This document shows positions 7,349-16,246 of a DNA stretch of 58,668 bases, one piece after another; the first letter of the stretch is position 1; the number at the start of each line of letters is the position of its first letter. The notes beneath the pieces were generated by a model that saw only the letters and a program-made list of their open reading frames with translations, made no database searches and was not told the DNA's origin. The DNA lies in the NCBI GenBank assembly GCA_018266335.1, contig JAFEAR010000081.1, positions 1 through 58,668 of the forward strand, given 5' to 3'. The translations under genes and the position numbers were made by a program. This stretch comes from Bdellovibrionales bacterium (GTDB taxonomy: Bacteria > Bdellovibrionota > UBA2428).

Positions 7349-10300
7349 GTGCCGCTCGAGTGCGTTTTTCCTCTCCTTCTACTTTCTGTTTTTCTGTCAA
7401 GACCAAGTTTTGCGACGCCTCAAGTTGTTCGTGTCGATGGTTCGTATTTCGATCAAGTGGGAAATCCCGTTACGGGTTCCAAAGACATTCAGATCAAGGC
7501 CTACGATGGGGCCACGGGCGGAACGCTTCTTTGGACCTCGAACGTCTACACGACGAGCCTAAATACGGGTCGCTTTACGATCAACATGGACGCGGCCTCG
7601 GGATCTTCCCCGAGTTTGGTAACTGAGATCGGATCACGCACTTCCGCTCAAGGTATCTATTTTCAGATAGAGGTCGATTCCGGGGCCGCGAACGGTTCAA
7701 TTACCCCTGGCGATGAGCGCGTCGTTCTCCCGCGCATTCGAGCCAAGGGAACAATGTTTGCGCTGGGAGCTGCGCAAGCCGATTCGCTCAAAGGAGTCAC
7801 GACGGGTGCAGCCGAGCTCAATTTCCTCTCGGGAGTTACGGCAGGAGTGCAATCACAGCTCAATGCGCTGAGCTCGGGAGGTGGCGCATCGTCAAAGGTT
7901 GCAAAGAGCGGCGATTCGATGAGCGGCGCTCTTGAGGTCGGATCGACGATTGCGGCTACGGGCAACGCATCGGCTGCAAATTTTCTTACTGGAATTACGG
8001 GGCAGATTCGTTTGCGTGATTCGGGATCGAATACCCTTGCCCTTCGAGCGCCCGATAGCCTTGCGGGAAATCTTATTTGGACGTTGCCGAGCGGAAACGG
8101 TGGCAACGGCCAGGTCATGAAGTTCGATAGCTCGACGAAATCTTTCTACTGGGACAACGATGCCGGGGCCTCGGGTGGAGTGTCGGGGCCGGGGGCCTCC
8201 ACCGCCAATGCTCTCGCTCGATGGAACGGCACGGCTGGAACGACGGTGAAAGATTCTTCGATCGTGCTCGATGATGCCGGCAATCTGTCTGGCGTATCAA
8301 ACATGATTGCGACGGGTACGGTCACGGCAAACGCTCTCAATCTTTCTGGCGCCTCAAACGCATCGCGCTTTGTGCTGCTCGACGGCTCGAAGAATCTCGT
8401 ATCCTCGGCTTCGACAGTGACGGATACGGAGTTCGGCTATCTTGCCGGCGTCACCTCAAACATGGCGGCAAAACTCAACACGGTTTCCGTAACTGATATG
8501 ACTCACCTGGCCGGTATTACGGCGGGAGTGCAGTCGCAGATCAGCTCGATCAACTCCTCGCTTTCCTCCAAGGCAGACGCTTCATCGCTTTCTTCGATCA
8601 CCGCCGCCGTTGCCAGCAAAGCGGATACGAGCGTCGTGGTGGTGAAGGTCGGCGACACGATGACGGGTCCGCTTGGCCTTGACTATGGATCGGTGACGCC
8701 AAGCCGCTTCATGATGGTAGATAGCGCACGAAGACTTGTCAGCTCTTCGAGTCCTGTGACGGATGCCGAATTCGGTTACTTGTCCGGCGTTACTTCAAGC
8801 ATCGCGGCCAAGCTCAACTCCTTTGCTGCGGCAGAAGCGGGCTATATGACCGGGGTCACGGCGGCGATCCAAGCCCAAATTAACAGCTTGGGTACATCTC
8901 TTGGAACGAAGGCCGATGCTTCGGCGCTAACCAGCGTGAGCAATAGTGTCGTCGGAAAGATCGACCGCGCGGGCGACACGATGACGGGAAAACTCGGACT
9001 TAGTTATTCTGACGCGAATCTAAATACCGTTCTTACGATAAACGGGAACCGCGAGGTCGTGTCGTCGTCCGTTACGGATGCCGAACTTGGTTTCCTTGCG
9101 GGGGTTACGTCTTCTGTCGCGGCGAAGCTAAACTCCATTTCGGCGACAGATGCCGGATTGTTGGCGGGTGTAACCGCCGCAGTCCAATCGCAAATTAATG
9201 CTATCAATGGCACGCTTGCTTCCAAAGCAGATGCGTCCGCGCTGTCGTCCAAAGCCGACACTGCGGCGGTTATCGCTAAGGTCGGCGACACGATGACGGG
9301 CGATCTTGGTTTGGCTGGATCGCAGGCCACCGCTTCGAGAGCGCTGATTCTCGATTCGAGTCGTCGCGTAGCCAGTTCTTCAGTGACGGATACGGAGCTT
9401 GGCTATCTCTCCGGTGTAACGTCGTCGATGGGGTCAAAGCTCAACGCCGTATCCGCGACTGACATGAGCCGCTTGACTGGAGTAACTGCGGGAGTTCAAT
9501 CGCAGATCAACACGATCAATACGTCGCTCGTCTCAAAAGCTGACAGTTCGACGTTGAGCGGAATTTCTACATGGATCGGAAACAAGGCCGACGCATCGGC
9601 TTTGACGGGCGTGAGCAGCACCGTGGTCGGAAAAATCGACCGCGCGGGCGATACGATGACGGGAAACCTCGGACTCAATACCGTTACACCGAGTCGATTC
9701 CTCATGGTGGATTCGGCCAGGAAGATTGTCAGCTCCGCGAACGCCGTAACCGACACTGAGTTCGGCTATCTTGTAGGGGTCACTCAAGCTGTTCAAACCC
9801 AGCTCAATGCGAAAGCCACGGCCGCCAATCACATTCTGAAGATTGGAGACACAATGACCGGCGACTTGGGCCTTGCGGGATCGCAGGCGACGGCTGGCCG
9901 TGCCTTGATCTTGGATGCTTCGCGCCGCATCGCCTCTTCTCCGGTCACGGATACTGAACTTGGTTATTTGGATGGAGTCACCTCCAGCGTCTCCAAAGTG
10001 AATTCTTTCACCGCGACTGAAGCGACGTATCTATCGGGAGTGACCGCCTCCATCGGTTCGCGGTTAAATGGCGTGACCGTGAGTCTTGCCCCTATCGGCA
10101 ATGCCTTGCAAGGCGTTACGGGTTCCGTGCTCGGTGGCCACCTGCTTGGCATCACGGCCAATGTGCAAACGCAGCTCGACAGCAAGACCTCGGTTGCGAC
10201 CATTCAAACGACCGGAAGCGTTCAGGCGGTGAACAATACGACATACCATCTCACTGGCTCCTCACTCCAAGGCGTCACGCTTCCTTCCGGCTGCGCTGCC

Positions 10301-11407
10301 GGAAAGATCACGGTTGTTGGCGCTGGCACGGGCGGTTGGAGAGTCAACCAAAACGCAGGTCAGACCATCGTGTATTCCGGCAGTGGCGATTCTGGCAACG
10401 CGGGCTCGACGACGACTTCAGGCACCGGAGGGTACTTGCAATCCCTCAATACGAAGTCTTCGGTAGTGCTCGAATGTAACAGTAACTCGGCATACAGAGT
10501 TGTCGCGTCGGACGGTCCTTACACGGGGAACTATCTTGCGGGCGTTTCGACGTTCACAACAAGCGGAAGCCTTACGGTCCCTGCGCACGTTAGAAGGCTT
10601 ACGATCAAAGCTTGGGGCGGTGGCGGAGGTGGCGGCAGTAGCGGTAATGCCGCTGGTATTGCCGGCAGTGGGGGCGGCGGCGCTTACTCGACTGTGAATA
10701 TTGACGTTACGCCTGGAGATTCCATCGCGTTTACCGTCGGTACGGGTGGTACGGGAGGCGGCACCACGACGGGTGACGGGGGAGGCGGCGGCGGGTGCTC
10801 GATGGTTTTCAAGAACGGAGCGGTCGCACTGGTAACGGCTGGCGGCGGCGGTGGTGGTGGCAATTCAGGCGCCAACAATGGTGGAAACGGTGGTGGCGGT
10901 GGATATGTAACAGGTGTGGCCGGAGGAGCGGGCACGAGTACATACGCGGGCGGTGGTGGAGGTTCCTATTTAACTGGGCAGGGCACTGCTGGTGCTAATA
11001 CCTCCAGGCCTGGAACATCGGGAACAGCTTATCAGGGTGGAGCTGGTTACGGGACCGGGACTGGGACGGGAGGCTTGCCCGGCGGAGGAACTGGCGGTTC
11101 GGGCGGCACTATCGGATCGGGTGGAGGTGGTTGTGGGGTATTTTCAGGAGGGGCTGGCGACTCCGCTAACAGCAATGGCGGCGCTGGTGGCGGCGGCGGT
11201 GGCGGTGGTTCTGGAAACTCCGGCTCTGACGGTGGCACCCTCGCTGCTGGCTCGATGCCAACTAACCAATCGGCCGGTAATTCCTCCGACGCGGATCTCG
11301 GCGGTGTCTCAACCTATGGGAGAGGCGGAAAAGGCAGATACGGCGGTGCCTCCGGTGCTGGAGCCGGAGAATCGGGCAATGCGGGTGTAGTCATCATCAA
11401 GTGGTAA
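7349..11407 (+). CDS. Secreted repeat-built fibre/adhesin with glycine-rich C-terminal domain
   Basis: The protein has about 1352 aa. A Sec signal (FPLLLLSVFLSRPSFA) is followed by a domain typical of Bdellovibrio surface proteins (VRVDGSYFDQVGNPV; about 25-160). The long shaft alternates KVGDTMTG-type and TELGYLSGVTSS/VQSQIN-type repeats, as in phage tail fibres and trimeric adhesive fibres. The last about 290 residues are extremely Gly-rich (WGGGGGGG, GAGESGNAGVVIIKW), like phage tail-fibre tip domains. The likely role is host or surface recognition. The start is uncertain: GTG 7349 places the signal peptide at the N-terminus, whereas the frame stays open back through the tandem repeat to TTG 7241. 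It stands alone in its own transcription unit. Confidence 0.82.
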   Translation: MPLECVFPLLLLSVFLSRPSFATPQVVRVDGSYFDQVGNPVTGSKDIQIKAYDGATGGTLLWTSNVYTTSLNTGRFTINMDAASGSSPSLVTEIGSRTSAQGIYFQIEVDSGAANGSITPGDERVVLPRIRAKGTMFALGAAQADSLKGVTTGAAELNFLSGVTAGVQSQLNALSSGGGASSKVAKSGDSMSGALEVGSTIAATGNASAANFLTGITGQIRLRDSGSNTLALRAPDSLAGNLIWTLPSGNGGNGQVMKFDSSTKSFYWDNDAGASGGVSGPGASTANALARWNGTAGTTVKDSSIVLDDAGNLSGVSNMIATGTVTANALNLSGASNASRFVLLDGSKNLVSSASTVTDTEFGYLAGVTSNMAAKLNTVSVTDMTHLAGITAGVQSQISSINSSLSSKADASSLSSITAAVASKADTSVVVVKVGDTMTGPLGLDYGSVTPSRFMMVDSARRLVSSSSPVTDAEFGYLSGVTSSIAAKLNSFAAAEAGYMTGVTAAIQAQINSLGTSLGTKADASALTSVSNSVVGKIDRAGDTMTGKLGLSYSDANLNTVLTINGNREVVSSSVTDAELGFLAGVTSSVAAKLNSISATDAGLLAGVTAAVQSQINAINGTLASKADASALSSKADTAAVIAKVGDTMTGDLGLAGSQATASRALILDSSRRVASSSVTDTELGYLSGVTSSMGSKLNAVSATDMSRLTGVTAGVQSQINTINTSLVSKADSSTLSGISTWIGNKADASALTGVSSTVVGKIDRAGDTMTGNLGLNTVTPSRFLMVDSARKIVSSANAVTDTEFGYLVGVTQAVQTQLNAKATAANHILKIGDTMTGDLGLAGSQATAGRALILDASRRIASSPVTDTELGYLDGVTSSVSKVNSFTATEATYLSGVTASIGSRLNGVTVSLAPIGNALQGVTGSVLGGHLLGITANVQTQLDSKTSVATIQTTGSVQAVNNTTYHLTGSSLQGVTLPSGCAAGKITVVGAGTGGWRVNQNAGQTIVYSGSGDSGNAGSTTTSGTGGYLQSLNTKSSVVLECNSNSAYRVVASDGPYTGNYLAGVSTFTTSGSLTVPAHVRRLTIKAWGGGGGGGSSGNAAGIAGSGGGGAYSTVNIDVTPGDSIAFTVGTGGTGGGTTTGDGGGGGGCSMVFKNGAVALVTAGGGGGGGNSGANNGGNGGGGGYVTGVAGGAGTSTYAGGGGGSYLTGQGTAGANTSRPGTSGTAYQGGAGYGTGTGTGGLPGGGTGGSGGTIGSGGGGCGVFSGGAGDSANSNGGAGGGGGGGGSGNSGSDGGTLAAGSMPTNQSAGNSSDADLGGVSTYGRGGKGRYGGASGAGAGESGNAGVVIIKW

Positions 11408-11463
11408 TTACTCGGGCACAAGAGCTCACCTCTGCGACGGTGAATTAGCCTTGGTCCCTGCTC

Positions 11464-11494
11464 TGACCCCCTTCTGTTCGTGAAAGGGGGTTCA
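11464..11494 (+). promoter_or_regulatory. Hairpin occluding the ribosome-binding site of the 53-aa gene
   Basis: TGACCCCCTT (11464-11473) pairs with AAGGGGGTTCA (11484-11494) with one bulged T. The 3' arm contains the AAGGGGG ribosome-binding site of the ATG at 11497, so translation could be blocked unless the stem opens. It could alternatively be a terminator for the fibre gene, although no T-run follows. Confidence 0.45.
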
Positions 11495-11496
11495 GC

Positions 11497-11658
11497 ATGA
11501 ACCAAACTAAACCTAATCAAATTTTAGAAATTGATCTCAAGATTCAGTACCGCGCGCGGGTCATCAACATTCGCCTTCACGATGTCTTGAAGTGGCTTGT
11601 GCCGCTCATCGTGGTTGGTCTGAAGACCTACAAAGTTCTCACGGCTCCTGAGCCGTGA
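11497..11658 (+). CDS. Small 53-aa protein of unknown function
   Basis: ATG 11497 follows AAGGGGG by 6 nt. The product begins MNQTKPNQIL, has a basic amphipathic middle (KIQYRARVINIRL), one short hydrophobic stretch (WLVPLIVVGL) and ends APEP. It may be a small membrane-associated peptide. It lies 110 bp ahead of the putative peptide-pheromone gene. Its own 3' end and stop codon form a 13-bp perfect hairpin. I recognise no family. Confidence 0.5.
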   Translation: MNQTKPNQILEIDLKIQYRARVINIRLHDVLKWLVPLIVVGLKTYKVLTAPEP

Positions 11659-11662
11659 GAAC
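11635..11662 (+). terminator. 13-bp perfect inverted repeat over the stop of the 53-aa gene
   Basis: GTTCTCACGGCTC (11635-11647) and GAGCCGTGAGAAC (11650-11662) are perfectly complementary with two bases between. The TGA stop lies in the 3' arm. No U-tract follows, so it is more likely an mRNA 3' stabiliser or processing site than an intrinsic terminator. Confidence 0.5.
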
Positions 11663-11719
11663 AACCTGATGCGATTCAATTGGTTAGATTTCACTACAGA
11701 AGAGTTAAGAAATTCTGTT

Positions 11720-11749
11720 TTGACTCGATATGTCAAAATTCCATATAAG
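11720..11749 (+). promoter_or_regulatory. Sigma70-like promoter of the peptide/YcaO operon
   Basis: TTGACT (11720-11725), 18 bp, TATAAG (11744-11749). The predicted start would be near 11756, only about 13 nt before the ATG at 11769. The -35 overlaps TTGAC-N7-GTCAA (11720-11736), a possible operator. The match is good but unproven. Confidence 0.55.
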
Positions 11750-11768
11750 AGCCGTCTTGGAGGAACTT

Positions 11769-11915
11769 ATGAAGAAAGGACTTCTCGCTATTTTGACTCT
11801 TCTCGGCTTGGTTTCGCAGTCCAACTTTGCTGGAGCCGCGGAGGCCCTTAGCACCTATGCGAAGCCCTCGGGCGACAAGCAGGGTCGCACCAATCCGACT
11901 CACGGCTGCGGCTGA
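11769..11915 (+). CDS. Sec-exported 48-aa peptide precursor, candidate YcaO substrate/pheromone
   Basis: ATG 11769 has GGAGG 5 nt upstream. Residues 1-26 (MKKGLLAILTLLGLVSQSNF, then AGAAEA) form a classical Sec signal with small residues at the cleavage site. The remaining mature peptide is about 22 residues, polar and basic, and ends PTHGCG with a single Cys next to Gly. The gene lies 36 bp before a peptide-binding protein gene, with YcaO and kinase genes after that. YcaO enzymes act on peptide backbones (azoline, thioamide or amidine formation), and Cys followed by Gly is a chemically plausible site. RiPP precursors rarely carry Sec signals, so modification before or after export is an open question. 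Pheromone function is inference. Confidence 0.7.
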   Translation: MKKGLLAILTLLGLVSQSNFAGAAEALSTYAKPSGDKQGRTNPTHGCG

Positions 11916-11951
11916 TCTTGTATTTGGAAGGCCGCAGTCTATCGTAAATAA

Positions 11952-13514
11952 ATGCGGTCTAGAATTCTTGCGGCCTTTCTGTTCTTAGTGCCCGTAACTG
12001 CGGGTATTCTGTACTTTATGGGGGCTCAAAAAGCGCAAGAAGGGGTAGCTGTTCTTCTCAAACCGCAGGCGCGGGGGACCACGCTTGATCCCTCGAAAAT
12101 CATGTTTATCATCGAGTACGATTATATTCGTACTCTCAGCGCCAGACTGATCGGAACCGAGAAAGACGGCACTTATCGTAACGAGCTTGCGGAAAGCATC
12201 TCGTTTGATCCTACAAAAACGCTTGTAAAGATCGCGCTCCGCAAAGCCCAATATTCTGATGGAAGTCCAATTACGGCTCGCGACGTGGAGGCCACGTTTA
12301 AACGGCTGATCCTTCGTGGGTCGTCCCATACCGATCCCAAGGCTTTCATCAAGGGAGCGACCAAGCTGACCAAAATGAGTGATTCGATCGAGGGGATCAG
12401 AGTCCTTGACGATAAGACTCTCCAGCTTGAACTCAATTACCCAATAAAGGAACTCATCTATTACTTCCAGTTGGCTGACTACGGCATTTTGCACCCCTCG
12501 CAATACAGCAAGGATCTACTTACGACCGAAGACTGGACGAAAGCGGTGTCCGGCCCGTACCGACTCGAGTGGAACGGCACGGACAAGTACGTTTTTCTAA
12601 AAAACGAATTGGGTTTCGGAGCGGAGGAAAATCTACCCGCCAGAGTGGAACCCGTACGATTGGAAGGAGACGCGCTTGTTCATGAAATGAAGGATCGGAA
12701 ACTTCATTTCGGGGGACTCACTTTTGCGGACTATCTGAAAGTCGGTCCTCGGGCTAACGAGTTTCCGCAGATCAAGTTTTTCGGTTTTCAGGAAAACCTC
12801 ATCCTTCATCTGGATCTCAACATCAAGTCCAAGCTTTTTAGCGACCCTGCGGTTCGGCAATGGATACGAAAGCGAATTCACCGCCGCTTGTCGATGCCTT
12901 CCGATGTGGTCTCGGGAGCAATGAAAAAGGCAACGCAGTTTTTCATCCCCAACTCGAAGGGTTATCTAGCCGACACCGAAATTGACGAAATTCTGAGCGG
13001 TGTTTCGGGTGGAGAGTCGGAGAAGATCCCGGCAGTGCTAAAAAACGGATTTACCGTCCGTACCATTGCCACCATGAACAATTACCTGCCGCCTGGTTTG
13101 GAAAAAATTATGAGCGATGCTCTTGGCGTTCCAGTCAAAATTTCGCTCGATGTGAAGAGGGAAGACTTTTCTAAGTTCGCGGAAGAGCGAAAGTTTGATG
13201 CGACCATCATGGCAACGGCCATGGACTACAAGGTTCTTGGAGAGGCGCTGAATTTCATGTACCTCTCTTCGCCTTCGCCGATGCTTGATCCGACCGGAGG
13301 CGTTCGGAAACTTCTCAAGGAATATCATGCTGAAGACGAGCCCGATAAAGAGACGGCTTTGGTGCGGAAGATTCTCCGGCAAATGACAACCGACTCGGAA
13401 TTGATTCCCCTCTATTACCTGATGGCCCCTTATTTTTACGACAGCAACAAACTCGACGTGTCTCAAGTGAACATTCTGGAGTCGCTTCAGATATGGAAGG
13501 TACGTGGCAGGTAA
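11952..13514 (+). CDS. Extracytoplasmic peptide/oligopeptide substrate-binding protein (SBP_bac_5 family)
   Basis: The 520-aa protein has an N-terminal hydrophobic signal or anchor (ILAAFLFLVPVTAGILYFMG) and the family-5 binding-protein pattern: FDPTKTLVKIALRKAQYSDG with SPITARDVEATFKRL (about 80-120), followed by the large two-lobed fold. These proteins bind peptides or nickel complexes in the periplasm. No ABC permease or ATPase genes are nearby, so it may serve as a sensory co-receptor for the kinase rather than an importer. It starts 36 bp after the small peptide gene and overlaps the YcaO gene by 11 bp. Confidence 0.85.
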   Translation: MRSRILAAFLFLVPVTAGILYFMGAQKAQEGVAVLLKPQARGTTLDPSKIMFIIEYDYIRTLSARLIGTEKDGTYRNELAESISFDPTKTLVKIALRKAQYSDGSPITARDVEATFKRLILRGSSHTDPKAFIKGATKLTKMSDSIEGIRVLDDKTLQLELNYPIKELIYYFQLADYGILHPSQYSKDLLTTEDWTKAVSGPYRLEWNGTDKYVFLKNELGFGAEENLPARVEPVRLEGDALVHEMKDRKLHFGGLTFADYLKVGPRANEFPQIKFFGFQENLILHLDLNIKSKLFSDPAVRQWIRKRIHRRLSMPSDVVSGAMKKATQFFIPNSKGYLADTEIDEILSGVSGGESEKIPAVLKNGFTVRTIATMNNYLPPGLEKIMSDALGVPVKISLDVKREDFSKFAEERKFDATIMATAMDYKVLGEALNFMYLSSPSPMLDPTGGVRKLLKEYHAEDEPDKETALVRKILRQMTTDSELIPLYYLMAPYFYDSNKLDVSQVNILESLQIWKVRGR

Positions 13515-14535
13515 TCGGATTTTCGACGCTAGGTTTATCGAGGGATTGCTCAAGCGCCTAAGTACGACGAGTTCCACGGGAGTCAGTTTTCACGAAAACG
13601 AAGTGCCGGCGTCGTTTGGATCTTTGCCGCATTGCTTTCATTTGAATGTAGAGCTTTGGGGGACCAAGCTATCTTCTTGGGGGACGGCAGAGGACCGCGA
13701 CGAGGCCGCGGCGAAGTGCGTGGCGGAACTTGTGGAACGAATTTGCGGGAGCCACAGCTACCCGATACTTTACCGCCCTGTATCGGGATGGTTCGCTAGA
13801 GAACGCACTCTTCATGAGATTCGGGCCATGTATCCGGCATCGAAAAATTGGACGGGAAGCACGAGTTCCGGAGTCGCGATTCATTCTGACTTGAAGAGCG
13901 CAATTGACGCCGCTCTTCGCGAGCTTGTTGAGCGGCACACGATCCTCAAGGCGCTTGCCCTGCGGATAGCTCCGTATGAGTCCAGCTCTCCAAAGATCTT
14001 GGACCGCTACAAGATTCCCGAGCAGGTGACTCTAAGATTTCTCGTGTGGCGCGGAGCATTTGGGCTTTTCGTATGCGCTTGCCAGATCGGTGTCGGGGGC
14101 GGTGCGTACTATGCCTTCGGGACCGCTTCTTCTCTTGAAGTTGCCAAAGAGCGCGCCTTTCTTGAGGGCAGTGGAATGGTGGCGTATGTCCCCCACGAGC
14201 CCAAGGCTGACGATCCAACCATTCATCCCGGTAGTCTTGAAAGCTTCATGAAGTTCCATCGCTACTCGAAGGATAAAACGACGCTTGAATTCTTGAGCCG
14301 AGTGTCTGCGGAAATTTCCGAAATCGACGTTGATCTCGCGCGCGATGATTTCTTTTATTCGGAGTGTCCCGCGCCTGCCTTTTTGGGTGACACCAAGCCG
14401 CTTGTCTGCGTGCGTGTCGTCTCTCCCAAGGTGCAACCGCTTTTCTTCGATAACTGGAGTCAAGAACTCCTCAACCCAGCCGCGATTTCGCTAGAAGGTC
14501 ATGACGTACCCCGAGCACCCCACATCATCAGCTAA
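13504..14535 (+). CDS. Stand-alone YcaO-domain enzyme
   Basis: The 343-aa protein (GTG start at 13504) carries the spaced ATP-binding signatures of YcaO proteins: DEAAAKCVAELVERI (about 65-79), SSGVAIHSDLKSAIDAALRE with LVER (about 119-142) and GTASSLEVAKERAFLEG (about 205-221). The C-terminus is Pro-rich (VPRAPHIIS). YcaO enzymes use ATP to activate peptide amide oxygens, giving azolines, thioamides or macroamidines. No ThiF/E1, Ocin or TfuA partner is visible. It overlaps the binding-protein gene by 11 bp and the kinase gene by 35 bp, so the four genes form one tightly coupled operon with the small peptide as the only obvious substrate. Confidence 0.85.
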   Translation: MAGNRIFDARFIEGLLKRLSTTSSTGVSFHENEVPASFGSLPHCFHLNVELWGTKLSSWGTAEDRDEAAAKCVAELVERICGSHSYPILYRPVSGWFARERTLHEIRAMYPASKNWTGSTSSGVAIHSDLKSAIDAALRELVERHTILKALALRIAPYESSSPKILDRYKIPEQVTLRFLVWRGAFGLFVCACQIGVGGGAYYAFGTASSLEVAKERAFLEGSGMVAYVPHEPKADDPTIHPGSLESFMKFHRYSKDKTTLEFLSRVSAEISEIDVDLARDDFFYSECPAPAFLGDTKPLVCVRVVSPKVQPLFFDNWSQELLNPAAISLEGHDVPRAPHIIS

Positions 14536-16246
14536 AAGAAGCGAGGCCAGACGCCCTTCTTTGGCCAGATGGCTATTCTTTAGCTTCCTGTTGATGATCG
14601 GGTCGTCTCAGGTCGTGATGTTCGGAGTCGTTTTCTATCGCGAGTATAAAAAAGGCCGCGAGTCCTATCGTGCGCTACTTCGAGAACGAACCTCCTTTAT
14701 CTTGTCGAAGAATGAAGAGGGGCGCCTTGCGGGCGACTATGGGCGGCTCATCCGCTCACTTTACGAAATGAAGGATATCGAAGCGGCAGTCGTTATGGAA
14801 AAAGGCTGCCGAGTCCTGGGGTCGGCACCCCTAAACGCTCTACCTCCTCCGGAGTGTAATTCGGGAGAATACGCTCATGGTTGGATTTATATTTCATTTG
14901 ATGACCCTTATTCGGAAATCGGTGGGGTGTATCTTCAGCATCGAAGTAGCGCGTGGTCTGATGTGTGGCGGACTTTCATAGCGTCCTATCTTCTATTCCT
15001 CTTGTATTCATCCCTGCTGACGCTCGTGCTTGTCGTATGGTTGAGGAAATATTTTGTCAGCGAAATATCGAGGGTCGTGGATTCAATTCGTCGCTTAGGG
15101 CGCGGAGGCTCTGACGGCATGGTGAAACCCGAAGGCTACCCGACGGAACTCGTGCCACTCTACGAGGCGATGACGCTTGCCGTGTTAGATCTCGAAGAGG
15201 CGAAGAGAACGATTCAGAAGCAAAGTAAGATGGAGGCCGTGGCCCAGGTCGCGTCCGAGGTTGGTCACGACATTCGCTCGCCCCTTGCGGTATTGGCTTC
15301 GGTTGGCGCCAAGCTCAAGGATGGAGTTCTATCGACACGGGATCGCGACTTGTTGGTTTCCGCAACGGCTCGCATAGAAGAGATCGCAAGCGATTTGCTG
15401 TCGGAAAATCGTGAGGCAAAACACGCGGTCAGAGAAGCGGCTTCCGTATTGAATTGCGCGGAGATTGCAACCGTGCTCCAGGCGCTAGTTGTCGAGAAGC
15501 AGGCCGAACTTCAAAATCGCAAAGATTTGGAAATCGTATGTCGATTGGCTGCGGCTGACCCCTCATTGATGATCCGCGCCAATGTGGAAGAGTTCAAGCG
15601 CGTCTTGTCGAACCTGCTCAACAATGCGGCAGAAGCTATCGTCGGTAGCGGCAGAATTCTTGTGACGCTTGAGGCGAGCGGCGAAGGGGTATGCATAGAA
15701 GTGAGCGATACAGGGCGAGGTCTCTCGGAAGATGAATTCGACCGCGCTTGGAATAAAGGAGAAAGTGTCGGTAAGTCCGACGGTAATGCCATCGGCCTGA
15801 CGCAAGCAAAACGACTTGTCGCCCTCTGGGGTGGCACAATCCGTATGCACTCCGTTCTTGGGCGGGGAACGGGGGTGACGATCGAGCTTTCGGGGGTGGG
15901 TTCGATCTCGAATGGGGATCGTCTCGACGATGTTCAAGTCTCGCTAATCGAGAATGACACTCTCGTAATTAAAAGCTGGCAAGCTGCGGCCGAGAGCCGA
16001 GGAATAAATCTCGCGGTTTTTGCCGACCCGAAGGAGTTTTTTAAGGTTTGCGGAAAAATGAACCGTTCCGTGAGGGTGTATATCGACGTGAGGCTTTCGG
16101 GTGGCGAGAATGGCGTTGAGGTTGCGCGGGAGATCTCAAAACTTCGATTCGAGCAGGTTTATCTCTGTACAGGCGATCCGCCGGAGACGTTTCGAGATTT
16201 GAAATTCCTGGCCGGAGTTGTCGGTAAGGAATTTCCGGACTTCTAG
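14501..16246 (+). CDS. Hybrid membrane sensor histidine kinase with C-terminal receiver domain
   Basis: The 581-aa protein has TM1 (about 22-46), a periplasmic region of about 110 residues, TM2 (about 159-181) and a linker. HisKA with VGHDIRSPL follows (phospho-His 256), then HATPase_c (NLLNNAAEA N-box, DTGRGLS G1, GLTQAKRLV, GRGTG). The C-terminal receiver domain (about 475-581) keeps acidic ENDT, phosphoacceptor Asp in VYIDVRL, Thr in CTGD and Lys in VGKEFP. A hybrid kinase normally needs an Hpt step before its final regulator. Its position at the end of the peptide/SBP/YcaO operon suggests it senses the modified peptide, directly or through the binding protein. Confidence 0.88.
   Translation: MTYPEHPTSSAKRSEARRPSLARWLFFSFLLMIGSSQVVMFGVVFYREYKKGRESYRALLRERTSFILSKNEEGRLAGDYGRLIRSLYEMKDIEAAVVMEKGCRVLGSAPLNALPPPECNSGEYAHGWIYISFDDPYSEIGGVYLQHRSSAWSDVWRTFIASYLLFLLYSSLLTLVLVVWLRKYFVSEISRVVDSIRRLGRGGSDGMVKPEGYPTELVPLYEAMTLAVLDLEEAKRTIQKQSKMEAVAQVASEVGHDIRSPLAVLASVGAKLKDGVLSTRDRDLLVSATARIEEIASDLLSENREAKHAVREAASVLNCAEIATVLQALVVEKQAELQNRKDLEIVCRLAAADPSLMIRANVEEFKRVLSNLLNNAAEAIVGSGRILVTLEASGEGVCIEVSDTGRGLSEDEFDRAWNKGESVGKSDGNAIGLTQAKRLVALWGGTIRMHSVLGRGTGVTIELSGVGSISNGDRLDDVQVSLIENDTLVIKSWQAAAESRGINLAVFADPKEFFKVCGKMNRSVRVYIDVRLSGGENGVEVAREISKLRFEQVYLCTGDPPETFRDLKFLAGVVGKEFPDF

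Noticed and set aside
10600..11400. Long overlapping frames on both strands in the Gly-rich region
   Set aside because: They are shadows created by GGN-rich codons of the fibre gene.
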